Positions 1-7,710 are shown, numbered from the stretch's first letter. The stretch is DNA of 14,297 bases from Spirochaetales bacterium (GCA_007126415.1 SLBH01000093.1:1-14297); one strand, 5' to 3'. The notes: generated by a model not told the origin, from the letters alone. Numbers and translations are program-made.

Positions 1-1967
1 ACCCGGTGCGTGAGGCGATGCACGCGTGTTTCCTGTACCACGCAACGCGCGCCGGGATGGATATGGGGATCGTGAACGCCGGACAGCTGGAGGTGTACGA
101 CGATATCGACGAGACCCTGCGTGAAGCGGTCGAGGATGTGCTGTTGAATCGGCGCGAGGATGCGACCGAGCGACTGGTTGATATCGCCGATGAGTACCAA
201 GGCAAGGGGAAGAGCCGCGAGGAAGACCTTACGTGGCGCGAGGCTCCGGTAGAGAAGCGCCTCGAGCACGCCCTGGTGAAGGGCATCACGCAGTACATCG
301 ACGAGGATGTGGAAGAGGCGCGGCAAAACGCAGAGCGCGCGTTGCGCGTGATCGAAGGGCCGCTGATGGACGGCATGAACGTCGTCGGCGAACTATTCGG
401 GTCGGGCCGGATGTTTCTGCCGCAGGTGGTGAAGAGTGCACGCGTCATGAAAGCCGCGGTTGCGTATCTCTTCCCGTACATCGAAGAAGAGAAGGTAGAG
501 GGCGAGGACGAAGGCGGCAAGGCCAAGATTCTACTCGCGACCGTGAAAGGCGATGTCCACGACATCGGCAAGAACATCGTCGGGGTCGTGCTGCAGTGTA
601 ACGGGTTCGAGGTCATCGACCTCGGCGTTATGATCCCGGCCGGGCAGATCATGGACGAGGCCAAGAAGCAAAACGTCGATATCATAGGGCTGTCGGGTTT
701 GATCACGCCGTCGCTCGACGAGATGGTAAACGTCGCGAACGAGCTCGAACACGCGGGTTTCACCACGCCGCTCTTGATCGGCGGTGCGACGACCTCGCAG
801 ATCCATACCGCGGTTAAGATTGCCCCGAGCTATTCGCAGCCGGTGGTCCACGTAAAAGACGCCTCGCTCGCGGTTGGGGTTGCGGATAAGCTTTCGAACA
901 CGGTCTCGCGCGAAGAGTATGCGAAGCAGGTCAACGCGCTGCACCAGGAGACGCGCGAGAAGCGTGATAAGAAAAACGCGGCACAGCAGTTCTTGACGGT
1001 CGAACAGGTGCGCGCGAAGCGCTTCGCACCGGACTGGAGCTCATATCGGCCCGAACCGCCGAAATCACCCGGCGTCACGGTCATAAACGACTACCCAATC
1101 GAAGAAATCGCCCGCTACATCGATTGGCGGTACTTCTTCCTGGCCTGGGAGATGGATATGAAGTTTCCGGATATCTTCGACGATCCGGTGAAAGGCCCGC
1201 CCGCCCGCAAACTCTACGACGATGCGCAGGCTATGCTCCGCGAGATCGTCGAGAAACGCGTCCTCAAGGCTCACGGTGTGGTGGGGCTGTGGCCTGCAAA
1301 CTCTACCGAGGACGACGTGATCGAGATCTACGCCGACGAGACGCGGTCCGAGACCCTCGCGCGCGTTCCGTGCCTGCGGCAACAGAAGCGGAAAGACTCG
1401 GTGCCGTATTATCTGTCGCTGGCCGATTACGTGGCGCCGAAATCAAGCGGGGTCCAGGACTATGTGGGCGCGTTCGCGGTCACCGCCGGCCAAGGGCTCG
1501 AGGAGATCACGGCGCACTACAAAAAGCAGGACGACGACTACAACGCGATCTTGATCGGCGTGCTCGCCGACCGGCTCGCCGAGGCGTTTGCCGAGTGTCT
1601 ACACGAGAAGGTGCGGAAAGAGATCTGGGGCTATGAGCCGGATGAGCACCTCGGTATCGAGGATCTGTTGCATATCAACTACCGTGGTATCCGCCCGGCA
1701 CCGGGATACCCGCCGTGCCCGGACCATACCGACAAGCAGATCATATGGGATCTCTTGAATCCGGATGAGCATATCGGTATCTCGCTCACCGAGAGCCACA
1801 TGATGGTGCCGGTGGCGTCGGTCTCAGGGCTGTATTTTGCCAACCCCGAGGCGAAGTATTTCGGCGTCGGGAAAATTGCGAAAGACCAAGTGGAGGACTA
1901 CGCCGCACGGCGCAACCTCGACCTCGAGACCGCCGAGCGATACCTGCGACCGGTGCTCGCGTACTGA
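1..1967 (+). CDS. metH: Methionine synthase, cobalamin-dependent (MetH), 3' portion
   Basis: This is the C-terminal part of the B12-dependent homocysteine methyltransferase, the cytoplasmic last step of methionine synthesis (methyl-tetrahydrofolate to homocysteine through methylcobalamin). The frame enters from the left edge (first whole codon at 3). The GTG at 6 is an internal valine, because the preceding codon continues the family's PVREAM motif. About 654 residues are visible. In order they are the end of the pterin-binding domain (GMDMGIVNAG), the helical B12 cap (about 85-165 counting from base 6), and the cobalamin-binding Rossmann domain. That domain carries DVHDIG (D183, H185, G188; the His is the lower axial Co ligand) and LSGLITPSL. 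The SAM-dependent reactivation domain (about 350-653) follows, with RPAPGYPPCPDHT and SVSGLYFANP. The family is about 1,200 residues long, so roughly half the protein is seen. The C-terminus looks intact. The gene converges on an ABC importer that could supply B12. Confidence 0.97.
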   Translation, partial: PVREAMHACFLYHATRAGMDMGIVNAGQLEVYDDIDETLREAVEDVLLNRREDATERLVDIADEYQGKGKSREEDLTWREAPVEKRLEHALVKGITQYIDEDVEEARQNAERALRVIEGPLMDGMNVVGELFGSGRMFLPQVVKSARVMKAAVAYLFPYIEEEKVEGEDEGGKAKILLATVKGDVHDIGKNIVGVVLQCNGFEVIDLGVMIPAGQIMDEAKKQNVDIIGLSGLITPSLDEMVNVANELEHAGFTTPLLIGGATTSQIHTAVKIAPSYSQPVVHVKDASLAVGVADKLSNTVSREEYAKQVNALHQETREKRDKKNAAQQFLTVEQVRAKRFAPDWSSYRPEPPKSPGVTVINDYPIEEIARYIDWRYFFLAWEMDMKFPDIFDDPVKGPPARKLYDDAQAMLREIVEKRVLKAHGVVGLWPANSTEDDVIEIYADETRSETLARVPCLRQQKRKDSVPYYLSLADYVAPKSSGVQDYVGAFAVTAGQGLEEITAHYKKQDDDYNAILIGVLADRLAEAFAECLHEKVRKEIWGYEPDEHLGIEDLLHINYRGIRPAPGYPPCPDHTDKQIIWDLLNPDEHIGISLTESHMMVPVASVSGLYFANPEAKYFGVGKIAKDQVEDYAARRNLDLETAERYLRPVLAY

Positions 1968-1985
1968 GCTGCAACGCGGCAGGAT

Positions 1986-2009
1986 CCGGCGCCCGTGTTC
2001 GGGCGCCGG
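1986..2009. terminator. Hairpin between convergent metH and the ABC ATPase gene
   Basis: There is a perfect 10-bp GC-only stem (CCGGCGCCCG with its complement) and a TGTT loop, beginning 18 nt after the metH stop and 76 bp from the end of the facing ATPase gene. Position and strength fit a terminator usable from either side. No run of T follows on either strand, so intrinsic termination is not certain. Confidence 0.55.
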
Positions 2010-2084
2010 CCGGGATGAGTCCGGTGTGGACATTCGCGCCGACCGCGGCTTCTCTATAAGTGTGATGATTGCTCGTTGCGAACG

Positions 2085-3215
2085 TCAAACCGCGTGCGAA
2101 CCGTCGGCAGGCCCGGTTCTCCCGGTTTCAATGGTTCGAAGGACTTGATCGAGCGTGGCGCAGCGGTGTGTATCGGCCGCTACACGCCGAGTATCGGCAC
2201 CGGCTTCTGCGGGTGTGCGCCGAACGCGCCAAGCCGCACCGCTTGGGGTTGTGGGGTCGTCGTAGACCTCCACCAGTGCCGCCTCGGCGGTATGCGGCGG
2301 ACCGAGCGAGGAGGCAACGCGAACCGCAAAGCCGACGCGCTCGAGAGCGCGCGCGGTCCAGAGCGTCGCTATGCCGTCGCCCACCAGCGCTACCGTTCCT
2401 CGAGCCGGTCGCGTCGGTCTGAAGCTTGCGGTCTCAAGGTCGAACTGTAGCTCATCACGCGCGAAGGCGCGACCGATTGCCCCGTTCAGTACCAGCTCTT
2501 CCGGCAGGCCGCACTCCACCCCGCCGTGTTCGTCGATCAGCCAGAGGCGGTCGGCGAGGCGCAGCGCCAACTCGAGTTCGTGTGTGGAGAGTAGCACAGC
2601 CTCGGCGGTCTCGGTGACGCGCTCCCTCAGGAGCTGCAAGATCTCGACCCGTGAGGGGAGGTCGAGGTACGCCGTCGGTTCATCGAGGACAAGCACACGC
2701 GGCCGTTGTGCTACCGCGCGTGCGATCATCGCCTTCTGCTGCTCGCCGTCGCTGAGCTCTGCGATTCGTCGCTCGCCGAACTCGCTCAGCCCGAGCGCTG
2801 CGAGCGCCTCGGCGACGGCCCTACGATCGGGCTCCTCAAGCCGTCCGTTCCACGCTGTGTAGGGGAAGCGCCCGAGCGAAACCAGCTCAAGAACTGTCAA
2901 GAAGCCGGGATCGATGCGATCGGTGAGTACCACAGCGAGCCGCCGTGCGAGCTCGTTTCGGTCAAACGCATCGATCGGTGTGGAACCAAGCAGAACACGA
3001 CCACCCAAGGCCGGCAGGAGGCCCGCCACGGTGCGAAGCAGACTTGATTTACCGCAGCCGTTGGGCCCCAAAACGCACACGAGCTCGCGCGGGTGAAGCT
3101 CGAGATTCAGCCCCTCGAGCACCGCGCGGCGGCGGCCGTGTCCGAGGCGGTACCCCACCGTAAGCTCTTCGGTTACCACCGCCGGATCGAGCCGGTAAGA
3201 CGTGCCGACGCTCAT
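2085..3215 (-). CDS. ABC transporter ATPase, FecE/BtuD type, with extra C-terminal domain
   Basis: This is the ATP-hydrolysing subunit of a FecCD-type importer for cobalamin, heme or an iron chelate, acting on the cytoplasmic face. It has 376 residues; Walker A GPNGCGKS is at 50-57, the signature LSDGE at 154-158, Walker B VLVLDEP with D178/E179, and the switch His212 in STHE. The segment where the Q-loop glutamine normally lies reads VVLTDR (95-100) with no Gln. The signature has D in place of the usual G. I recall both as traits of one FecE subfamily rather than decay. The usual family length is about 255-265. Residues 270-376 are extra and start with a Rossmann-like stretch, ALVGDGIATLWTARALE (276-292). 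The start ATG overlaps the permease stop as ATGA. GGGGG lies 7-8 nt upstream. Substrate is uncertain; the neighbouring metH favours B12. Confidence 0.93.
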   Translation of the reverse strand: MSVGTSYRLDPAVVTEELTVGYRLGHGRRRAVLEGLNLELHPRELVCVLGPNGCGKSSLLRTVAGLLPALGGRVLLGSTPIDAFDRNELARRLAVVLTDRIDPGFLTVLELVSLGRFPYTAWNGRLEEPDRRAVAEALAALGLSEFGERRIAELSDGEQQKAMIARAVAQRPRVLVLDEPTAYLDLPSRVEILQLLRERVTETAEAVLLSTHELELALRLADRLWLIDEHGGVECGLPEELVLNGAIGRAFARDELQFDLETASFRPTRPARGTVALVGDGIATLWTARALERVGFAVRVASSLGPPHTAEAALVEVYDDPTTPSGAAWRVRRTPAEAGADTRRVAADTHRCATLDQVLRTIETGRTGPADGSHAV

Positions 3216-4279
3216 CGAACAGCCCCCGAGCTGAACCGGCCGTGGGCACGTCCTCGTCGAACGATCACCAACACCACGACCGGAGCGCCGAGCATAGCGG
3301 TCACGGCGTTCAGCGGCAGCGTGACGTCATGTCCGGGCAGGCGTGAGATCAAATCCGACAGCACCGCAACGAGTGCACCGGTTACGGCGCAGGCCGGAAT
3401 AAGCACGCGATGGTCGGAGCTTCGAAGCGCGAACCGGCACAGATGCGGTACCGCGATGCCGATGAACGCGATCGGGCCACAGAACGCGGTTGTGGCGCCG
3501 GCCAGCAGCGCCGTGGTGACGATGATCGCGTAGCGGTTTCGGCGGACCGACATTCCGAGCGTTTCCGCGTAGCGTTCTCCGAGCAGCAGCGCGTTCAAGG
3601 GTTTCATGAGGCGAACCGAAAGTAAGATTCCGACCGCGGCTAACGGCAAGAACGCACCAAGCTGCGTCCAGGTAACACCGGCGAAGCTACCGAAGCTCCA
3701 GGTGATGTAGCTTTGAATCTGCTGCGGTTCCGCGATCTGCAGGAGTGCGGTGGTTATTGCGTTCGCCGCGTACCCAAAGAGAATACCGAGTATCAAGATC
3801 GTGGTGATCTCGGCCATGCGTCGGGCTACCGCTAGAATTGCGAGCAGCACCGCCGCGGCGCCGGCCGTTGCCGCTACCACGAGCGCGTACGGCCCGTAGC
3901 CACCGAAGCCTTCCGCGAGTGTTCCCAACACACCGCCGGTACCGGCTGCGAGCACCACCACCGCGACACCGAGACCGGCGCCGGAGCTGATTCCCAACGT
4001 GAACGGCCCGGCGAGCGGGTTTCGAAACAATGTCTGCATCTGAAGCCCGCTCAGCGCAAGCGCGGCTCCCGCGGAGACCGCGGCGATCATACGAGGCATA
4101 CGAATAACGCGCACGATGACGCGTACGCCTGGTTCAACGGCGCTCGGGTCAAGCAACGCCCGGAGAACCTCCGGTATCGGGATCGGCACCGAGCCGAAGC
4201 CCAAGCTCGCAAGCATCGCGGCCACGAGCGCAATACCGGCCGGCAGAATGAACGGAACGGCCTTCAACGCGTGCGCCAT
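3212..4279 (-). CDS. FecCD/BtuC-family ABC transporter permease
   Basis: This is the inner-membrane channel subunit of the importer. It has 355 residues, typical for the FecCD family, which usually has about ten transmembrane helices. The sequence is hydrophobic throughout. Family landmarks are GAALALSGLQMQTLFRNPLA (after the second helix), the ATPase-coupling ERYAETLGM segment, and GPIAFIGIAVPHLCR. The C-terminal stretch LPLNAVTAMLGAP stands where many relatives have LPxGxxTAxxGxP. The start ATG is 2 nt after the binding-protein stop (TAG AG ATG), with a GAGG ribosome site that begins before that stop. The gene ends in an ATGA overlap with the ATPase. Both junctions point to translational coupling and balanced production. 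The fold and role are clear; the transported compound is not. Confidence 0.95.
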   Translation of the reverse strand: MAHALKAVPFILPAGIALVAAMLASLGFGSVPIPIPEVLRALLDPSAVEPGVRVIVRVIRMPRMIAAVSAGAALALSGLQMQTLFRNPLAGPFTLGISSGAGLGVAVVVLAAGTGGVLGTLAEGFGGYGPYALVVAATAGAAAVLLAILAVARRMAEITTILILGILFGYAANAITTALLQIAEPQQIQSYITWSFGSFAGVTWTQLGAFLPLAAVGILLSVRLMKPLNALLLGERYAETLGMSVRRNRYAIIVTTALLAGATTAFCGPIAFIGIAVPHLCRFALRSSDHRVLIPACAVTGALVAVLSDLISRLPGHDVTLPLNAVTAMLGAPVVVLVIVRRGRAHGRFSSGAVR

Positions 4280-4281
4280 CT

Positions 4282-5436
4282 CTACCTCAGTTGTCGAAAG
4301 TATCGCAGCCGGTGTTCGGGGAGCACCTCAGGATGAAAGATCGCGATGAGATCCGCGAGGATGCGGTCGGGCTCGAGCGCTCCACGCTCGAAGTAATCGT
4401 TGGCTCCCCCGGAGCGAGTCCGGGCGGTGAAACTGTAGACGTGGCCTTGCTGATAGGCCTCGAAGACGTGTAGGCGTGGGTCGATACGTAGAACATCGGC
4501 GAGCGATTCGCTATCGCCTGGGTTGATCCAGACGTCGGCGCTTGAGGCCGCATTGATTACCGACTCGAGCTCGAGGTGCAGCGCGCCGCGCGTGTCGTGT
4601 CCGCTCCAGGGGTAGCGTGCTCCGGCGTGCTCGAGAAGACGCGCCATATAGCTTCGGCCTCCCGGGACCGACCAGGTGCCTTGATACGGCGCATTTACGA
4701 GCACCGTCGGGCCGCCCGTTTCGTCGTGTGCTGTGCCCCGGCGTGCGCGGCCGACTTCATCCTCAAGGTCCTGGTAACGCTCTCGGACGCCGTCTATGTA
4801 CTCGGCGGCCTCGCGCTCGCGCTGCAGCAGCGCGCCGGCCACCAGAATCCACTCCGCGCGCCCCACCGGATCGTGCTCGAGCCAGTCGCCCACAACCAGC
4901 ACCGGCATACCGGCTTCGCGCAGCTTGTGCTCGGTTTCGCTCTGCGGACCGAGGGCGTTGATGAGCACGACGTCGGGCTCGAGCGCAACCACTCGCTCGA
5001 TATCCATATGCGGCGGCTCGCCGACACGGCGGAGCCTGCCTGCCTCCACTCGGCTGCGAAAGCGCTCGGAGTAGATGCGTCCGGTATGGTCGTGTCCTAC
5101 CACGCGGTCGGGGGCCTCGAGCACCTCAAACTGTGCGAGAAGCGGCCCCGCGGCGGTGACCACGCGCTCAACCGGTACGTAGATACGGGGAAGGTCGCGG
5201 TACGCGCTCGGCACCTCGCGGTTGCGTTCGATCAGGAGATATCGCTGTGGGCGACGGGCGTTGGGGTGCGCCTGGGTGATCGTCAAGACCGTGTACCCGT
5301 CGTGGTAGGCGAGCTCGAATCCTTCGGCATGAGTCGGCTGCGGTTCGTCGACCGATGCCGGGAGCAACTGCGGCGTAACGGCGACGAGCAGCGCCAGAAG
5401 CACGCGCGCCGAGTAGTGGTGCAGAAGACGTATCAC
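4282..5436 (-). CDS. Periplasmic binding protein of FecB/BtuF type
   Basis: This is the substrate-capturing subunit of the importer. It has 384 residues and starts at GTG (MIRLLHHYS). A signal peptide fits residues 1-28: basic start, hydrophobic LLALLVAVTPQLLPA. There is no lipobox cysteine, so a soluble periplasmic form is expected. The class III binding-protein pattern follows: IYVPVERVV, then PHMDIERVVALEPDVVL (first lobe), the linking-helix region around EAAEYIDGVRERYQDLEDEV, and a second lobe with VPGGRSYMARLLEHAGARYPW, which resembles FecB/BtuF homologues. This is the first gene of the leftward operon. No convincing Shine-Dalgarno precedes the GTG. A TTGACA element lies 34-39 nt upstream of the start. 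No cobalamin riboswitch features (such as a GCCACTG B12 box) appear in the 147-nt leader. Ligand unknown: cobalamin is favoured by metH next to the operon; heme or a siderophore is possible. Confidence 0.92.
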   Translation of the reverse strand: MIRLLHHYSARVLLALLVAVTPQLLPASVDEPQPTHAEGFELAYHDGYTVLTITQAHPNARRPQRYLLIERNREVPSAYRDLPRIYVPVERVVTAAGPLLAQFEVLEAPDRVVGHDHTGRIYSERFRSRVEAGRLRRVGEPPHMDIERVVALEPDVVLINALGPQSETEHKLREAGMPVLVVGDWLEHDPVGRAEWILVAGALLQREREAAEYIDGVRERYQDLEDEVGRARRGTAHDETGGPTVLVNAPYQGTWSVPGGRSYMARLLEHAGARYPWSGHDTRGALHLELESVINAASSADVWINPGDSESLADVLRIDPRLHVFEAYQQGHVYSFTARTRSGGANDYFERGALEPDRILADLIAIFHPEVLPEHRLRYFRQLR

Positions 5437-5445
5437 GGTGCGCTA

Positions 5446-5475
5446 AGTGTTTCTCGTTTGCTCGAGGTTTGTCAA
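5446..5475 (-). promoter_or_regulatory. Candidate promoter of the ABC importer operon
   Basis: On the minus strand a perfect -35 TTGACA (5475-5470) is followed after 18 nt by AACACT (5451-5446), a weak -10. Initiation about 7 nt further on would be at about 5439, just 3 nt before the GTG at 5436. That would suit a leaderless message, matching the missing Shine-Dalgarno. The -10 is the weak point. Confidence 0.35.
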
Positions 5476-5482
5476 GCGAGTT

Positions 5483-5500
5483 GCCGTCCGTGCCGTCCGT
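5483..5500. repeat. Tandem 9-bp direct repeat upstream of the importer operon
   Basis: GCCGTCCGT occurs twice head-to-tail, 8 bp upstream (in the minus sense) of the TTGACA element. The same segment can also form an imperfect hairpin on the minus strand (CCGTGC/GCACGG plus GTC/GAC, one bulge). It could be an operator, part of a terminator, or a slippage product. Confidence 0.6.
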
Positions 5501-5537
5501 GGACGCACGGCCCCGGCCCCGGGCGTTCCGCCGGCCG

Positions 5538-5581
5538 GGCGCCGAGGCTGTCGTGGCTGCTGCAGCGCCTCTCCCGGCGCC
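5538..5581 (-). terminator. GC-rich hairpin after the flavodoxin-membrane fusion gene
   Basis: A stem of 7 pairs (GGCGCCG/CGGCGCC) plus 4 pairs (AGGC/GCCT), interrupted by a 4-nt bulge, begins 2 nt past the TGA of the leftward gene ending at 5584. Its position suggests it ends that transcript. No T-run follows. Confidence 0.4.
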
Positions 5582-5583
5582 GA

Positions 5584-6777
5584 TCACCCGACGGAGCCCG
5601 ATTGTAGGAGTGTCGGGATGATACATGCGCAGCCGAACAGCAGAGCGAGCACGACGACTCGCTCCGGCTCAAAACGAGTTTCGGGCGTCCGGAGGTGTAC
5701 GGTGAGCTCGTTGAACAGCGCTTTTCCGCTTGCGAGTACGAGAAGGAGCAACCAGACGTGCCGATCGAGGCCGTACACGAACAGCTGCAGCCCGAACACC
5801 CACAGCAGCGCTGCGCCGGAGATCCACAGCGCCGCGTGATAGCGGCGCTCGCTCGTGATCCGCCGGCGCCGTTCTAACTCCGGATCGCGCTGCGCGGCCG
5901 CTTCTGAGAGCTCGGCCGGCAGAAGCTCGCCCGCAAGCAACATCGCCGGCGCCCATCCGAGCAACGCGGCCGGTAGAGCCTGTAAATGCGCCAATAGATC
6001 CGTTCGCGGCGCGCCGGCCCCCGGCTCGGCCGCACCGCCGATCAAGATCGACGCGGCGGGCGAAAGCGTGAGCAGCACAGCGGCGGCGAGCTGTTGTAGC
6101 AGCGGCAGGATCGCGACCGCGCCGATATACAACGTGATGCGATGGCGAACCGCGAAGCTTGCAACAGCACGGGCGCTTTGCTGCAGTCCCGATCGCGCTC
6201 CGTGCGCGCGTCGTCTACCGGCGTGGTTCTGCTCGAGCAGCCACTCGGCCCGATCCTCGTGCGTTGATCCGGCGATCGGCCCGATCAAGCGCGCTCGCGT
6301 GGTCTGCACGCCGCAGTATCGAAGCACCGCTCGCCTGAGCTCTTCGATACCGGGCCGGCGGTAGCGCGCACGGTAAACCTCGGGCGGCATATCGAGCGTC
6401 GTTATGATCTCGGCTGTCTTCCCTCGCAAGAGTTTTCGGCGTCCGCCGGCGTCCGGGAAACTACGAAACGCGAAACCGGGGGTGAAGGTGCGGTCTATGA
6501 AGCCTTTGAGCTTGGCGGGTAAACCGCCCCAGAAGGTGGGGTAGACGAACACCAAGTGCTCGGCCCAGGTGATCGCGCTCTGTGCGGCCTCGAGGTCGGG
6601 TTCAAGCGTTTGGTGCTCCGGATCGGCGCTGCGTACCTCAGGATCGAACTGGAGTTCCGAAACCGCGATGCACCGGACTTCGGCTCCCTCGGCCTCCGCT
6701 CCGGTGTGATACTCATCGGCGAGCGCAGCACCGAAACTGTCTCTGCGAGGATGGCCGAGTATTACGAGTATTCGCAT
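5584..6777 (-). CDS. NAD(P)H:quinone-reductase-like flavodoxin domain fused to a membrane domain
   Basis: Residues 1-190 form a Flavodoxin_2 (NQO/MdaB/KefF-like) FMN/FAD-binding domain. It has the start MRILVILGHPRRDSFGAAL and the core YPTFWGGLPAKLKGFIDR, followed by TFTPGFAF (79-104). Such proteins reduce quinones or similar acceptors with NAD(P)H. A linker rich in Arg (188-212) leads to about 185 further residues with hydrophobic segments near 213-248, 262-285, 314-336, 339-353 and 372-391. These would give a membrane domain of four to six helices that I do not recognise. Family members usually end near 190-270 residues; this one has 397. The frame is uninterrupted, with even codon use across the join. 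The gene follows the PHP gene by 21 nt, with GGGG upstream of the ATG as a weak ribosome site. A membrane-tethered quinone reductase is an inference. The enzyme-like N-terminus is sure, the joint role is not. Confidence 0.85.
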   Translation of the reverse strand: MRILVILGHPRRDSFGAALADEYHTGAEAEGAEVRCIAVSELQFDPEVRSADPEHQTLEPDLEAAQSAITWAEHLVFVYPTFWGGLPAKLKGFIDRTFTPGFAFRSFPDAGGRRKLLRGKTAEIITTLDMPPEVYRARYRRPGIEELRRAVLRYCGVQTTRARLIGPIAGSTHEDRAEWLLEQNHAGRRRAHGARSGLQQSARAVASFAVRHRITLYIGAVAILPLLQQLAAAVLLTLSPAASILIGGAAEPGAGAPRTDLLAHLQALPAALLGWAPAMLLAGELLPAELSEAAAQRDPELERRRRITSERRYHAALWISGAALLWVFGLQLFVYGLDRHVWLLLLVLASGKALFNELTVHLRTPETRFEPERVVVLALLFGCACIIPTLLQSGSVG

Positions 6778-6798
6778 CGCGTTTCGCCCCGAGGATTG

Positions 6799-7617
6799 TT
6801 AGAACTCCGGTAACCGACTGCGCACCGCGGTTCCGTCTTGAAAGTAGGTAAACTGCTCTACGCCGCGAGCGCGGAGCAGCTGTGCCGCACGACCGAAATA
6901 CTGCGCCACCGATTCCGGCATGTGCGAATCCGAGCCAAGCGTGAACTCGACCCCGATATCGGAGGCCCACTCCATGATCTGCGGCGCCGGGTGAACCTCA
7001 AACACGCCTTTGGTGTATCCACTGGTGTTTACCTCGATGCAGACTCCGGCGGCGCGAACGCGTTCCAAACAAGACTTGATCACCGCTTCATACTCCGCCG
7101 GGTCAAACGGCTCGACGGTACCGTAGATCCGAATCAAGTCGGGATGCGCGAGGCTATGGTATCGGCCGGTTTCTGCGCCGGCGGCCAGATCCTCGAAGTA
7201 GCGGCGGATGATCGCGTGGTCCTTGAGTAGCCCTTCGCGCCGTAAGTAACTGCGATAGATGCCCGAGGCATGGTGCAACGAGCCGAGCACAAAGTCGAAA
7301 CGCTCCTCCGCCAAAACGCGATCCATCAAGGCGAGTTCCTTCTCTTCAGGGAAGATCTCGGCCTCGATTCCGTACAGTACCGTAACGCCGAGTTCGGCTC
7401 CGAGCTCGGTTGCCTTTCGTATCATCTCTCGATACAGCGGCAATTGATCCGCCTGCATCCGAATACCGGCTTGTCCGAACCCTTCATCCGTTATGGGCGT
7501 GTGGCAGGTGAAGGTGATGAGCGAAACTCCGCGGTCCGAGGCTGCCTGGACGTACTCAGCCGGTTCGCCCACCGCGTGTCCGCACAAGGGCGTATGCATG
7601 TGGCAATCAGCAAGCAT
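6799..7617 (-). CDS. PHP-family phosphatase, histidinol-phosphatase-like
   Basis: This is a metal-dependent PHP hydrolase of the HisK/HisJ class, which dephosphorylates L-histidinol phosphate in histidine synthesis. It has 272 residues, the family's usual length. Metal-site motifs are visible: DCHMHTPLCGHA (4-15), TCHTP (38-42), GIEAEIFPE, LGSLHH, SLAHPDLIRIYG and GSDSHMPESVAQYF. In the second motif the Asp of the common (S/T)DH is Cys. I believe this occurs in a PHP subfamily with the VTCHxP pattern, so activity is not excluded. An excellent AGGAGG site lies 7 nt before the ATG. No other his genes are in the window, so the substrate could differ; the paired gene is a flavoprotein-membrane fusion 21 nt downstream. 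The PHP fold is near certain; the specific substrate is moderately supported. Confidence 0.88.
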   Translation of the reverse strand: MLADCHMHTPLCGHAVGEPAEYVQAASDRGVSLITFTCHTPITDEGFGQAGIRMQADQLPLYREMIRKATELGAELGVTVLYGIEAEIFPEEKELALMDRVLAEERFDFVLGSLHHASGIYRSYLRREGLLKDHAIIRRYFEDLAAGAETGRYHSLAHPDLIRIYGTVEPFDPAEYEAVIKSCLERVRAAGVCIEVNTSGYTKGVFEVHPAPQIMEWASDIGVEFTLGSDSHMPESVAQYFGRAAQLLRARGVEQFTYFQDGTAVRSRLPEF

Positions 7618-7624
7618 TGGGTGT

Positions 7625-7630
7625 CCTCCT
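7625..7630 (-). promoter_or_regulatory. Strong ribosome binding site of the PHP gene
   Basis: AGGAGG on the minus strand, 7 nt before the ATG at 7617, fixes the start. It contrasts with several neighbouring genes that lack any such site. Confidence 0.85.
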
Positions 7631-7710
7631 GCCCATCTTCAAAACGTGCGTGTTGCTACACACGATCGGTGTTGGTATACACAACCGGCATTGTAACGGA
7701 AATCTCACGT

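Noticed and set aside
1837..2450. Rightward frames of 100-124 residues across the metH end and the ATPase 3' end
   Set aside because: They overlap strongly supported genes on either strand and translate to Arg-rich sequence without family features.
5437..5583. Cobalamin riboswitch ahead of the importer operon
   Set aside because: A GCCACGA on the minus strand near 5552-5558 faintly recalls the B12 box GCCACTG, but the surrounding conserved blocks are absent and the region is taken up by repeats and a hairpin.
4576..5607. 343-residue rightward open frame opposite the binding-protein gene
   Set aside because: It is antisense to a well-supported gene with signal peptide and family motifs; long antisense frames are expected at this GC content, and its translation shows no recognisable domain.
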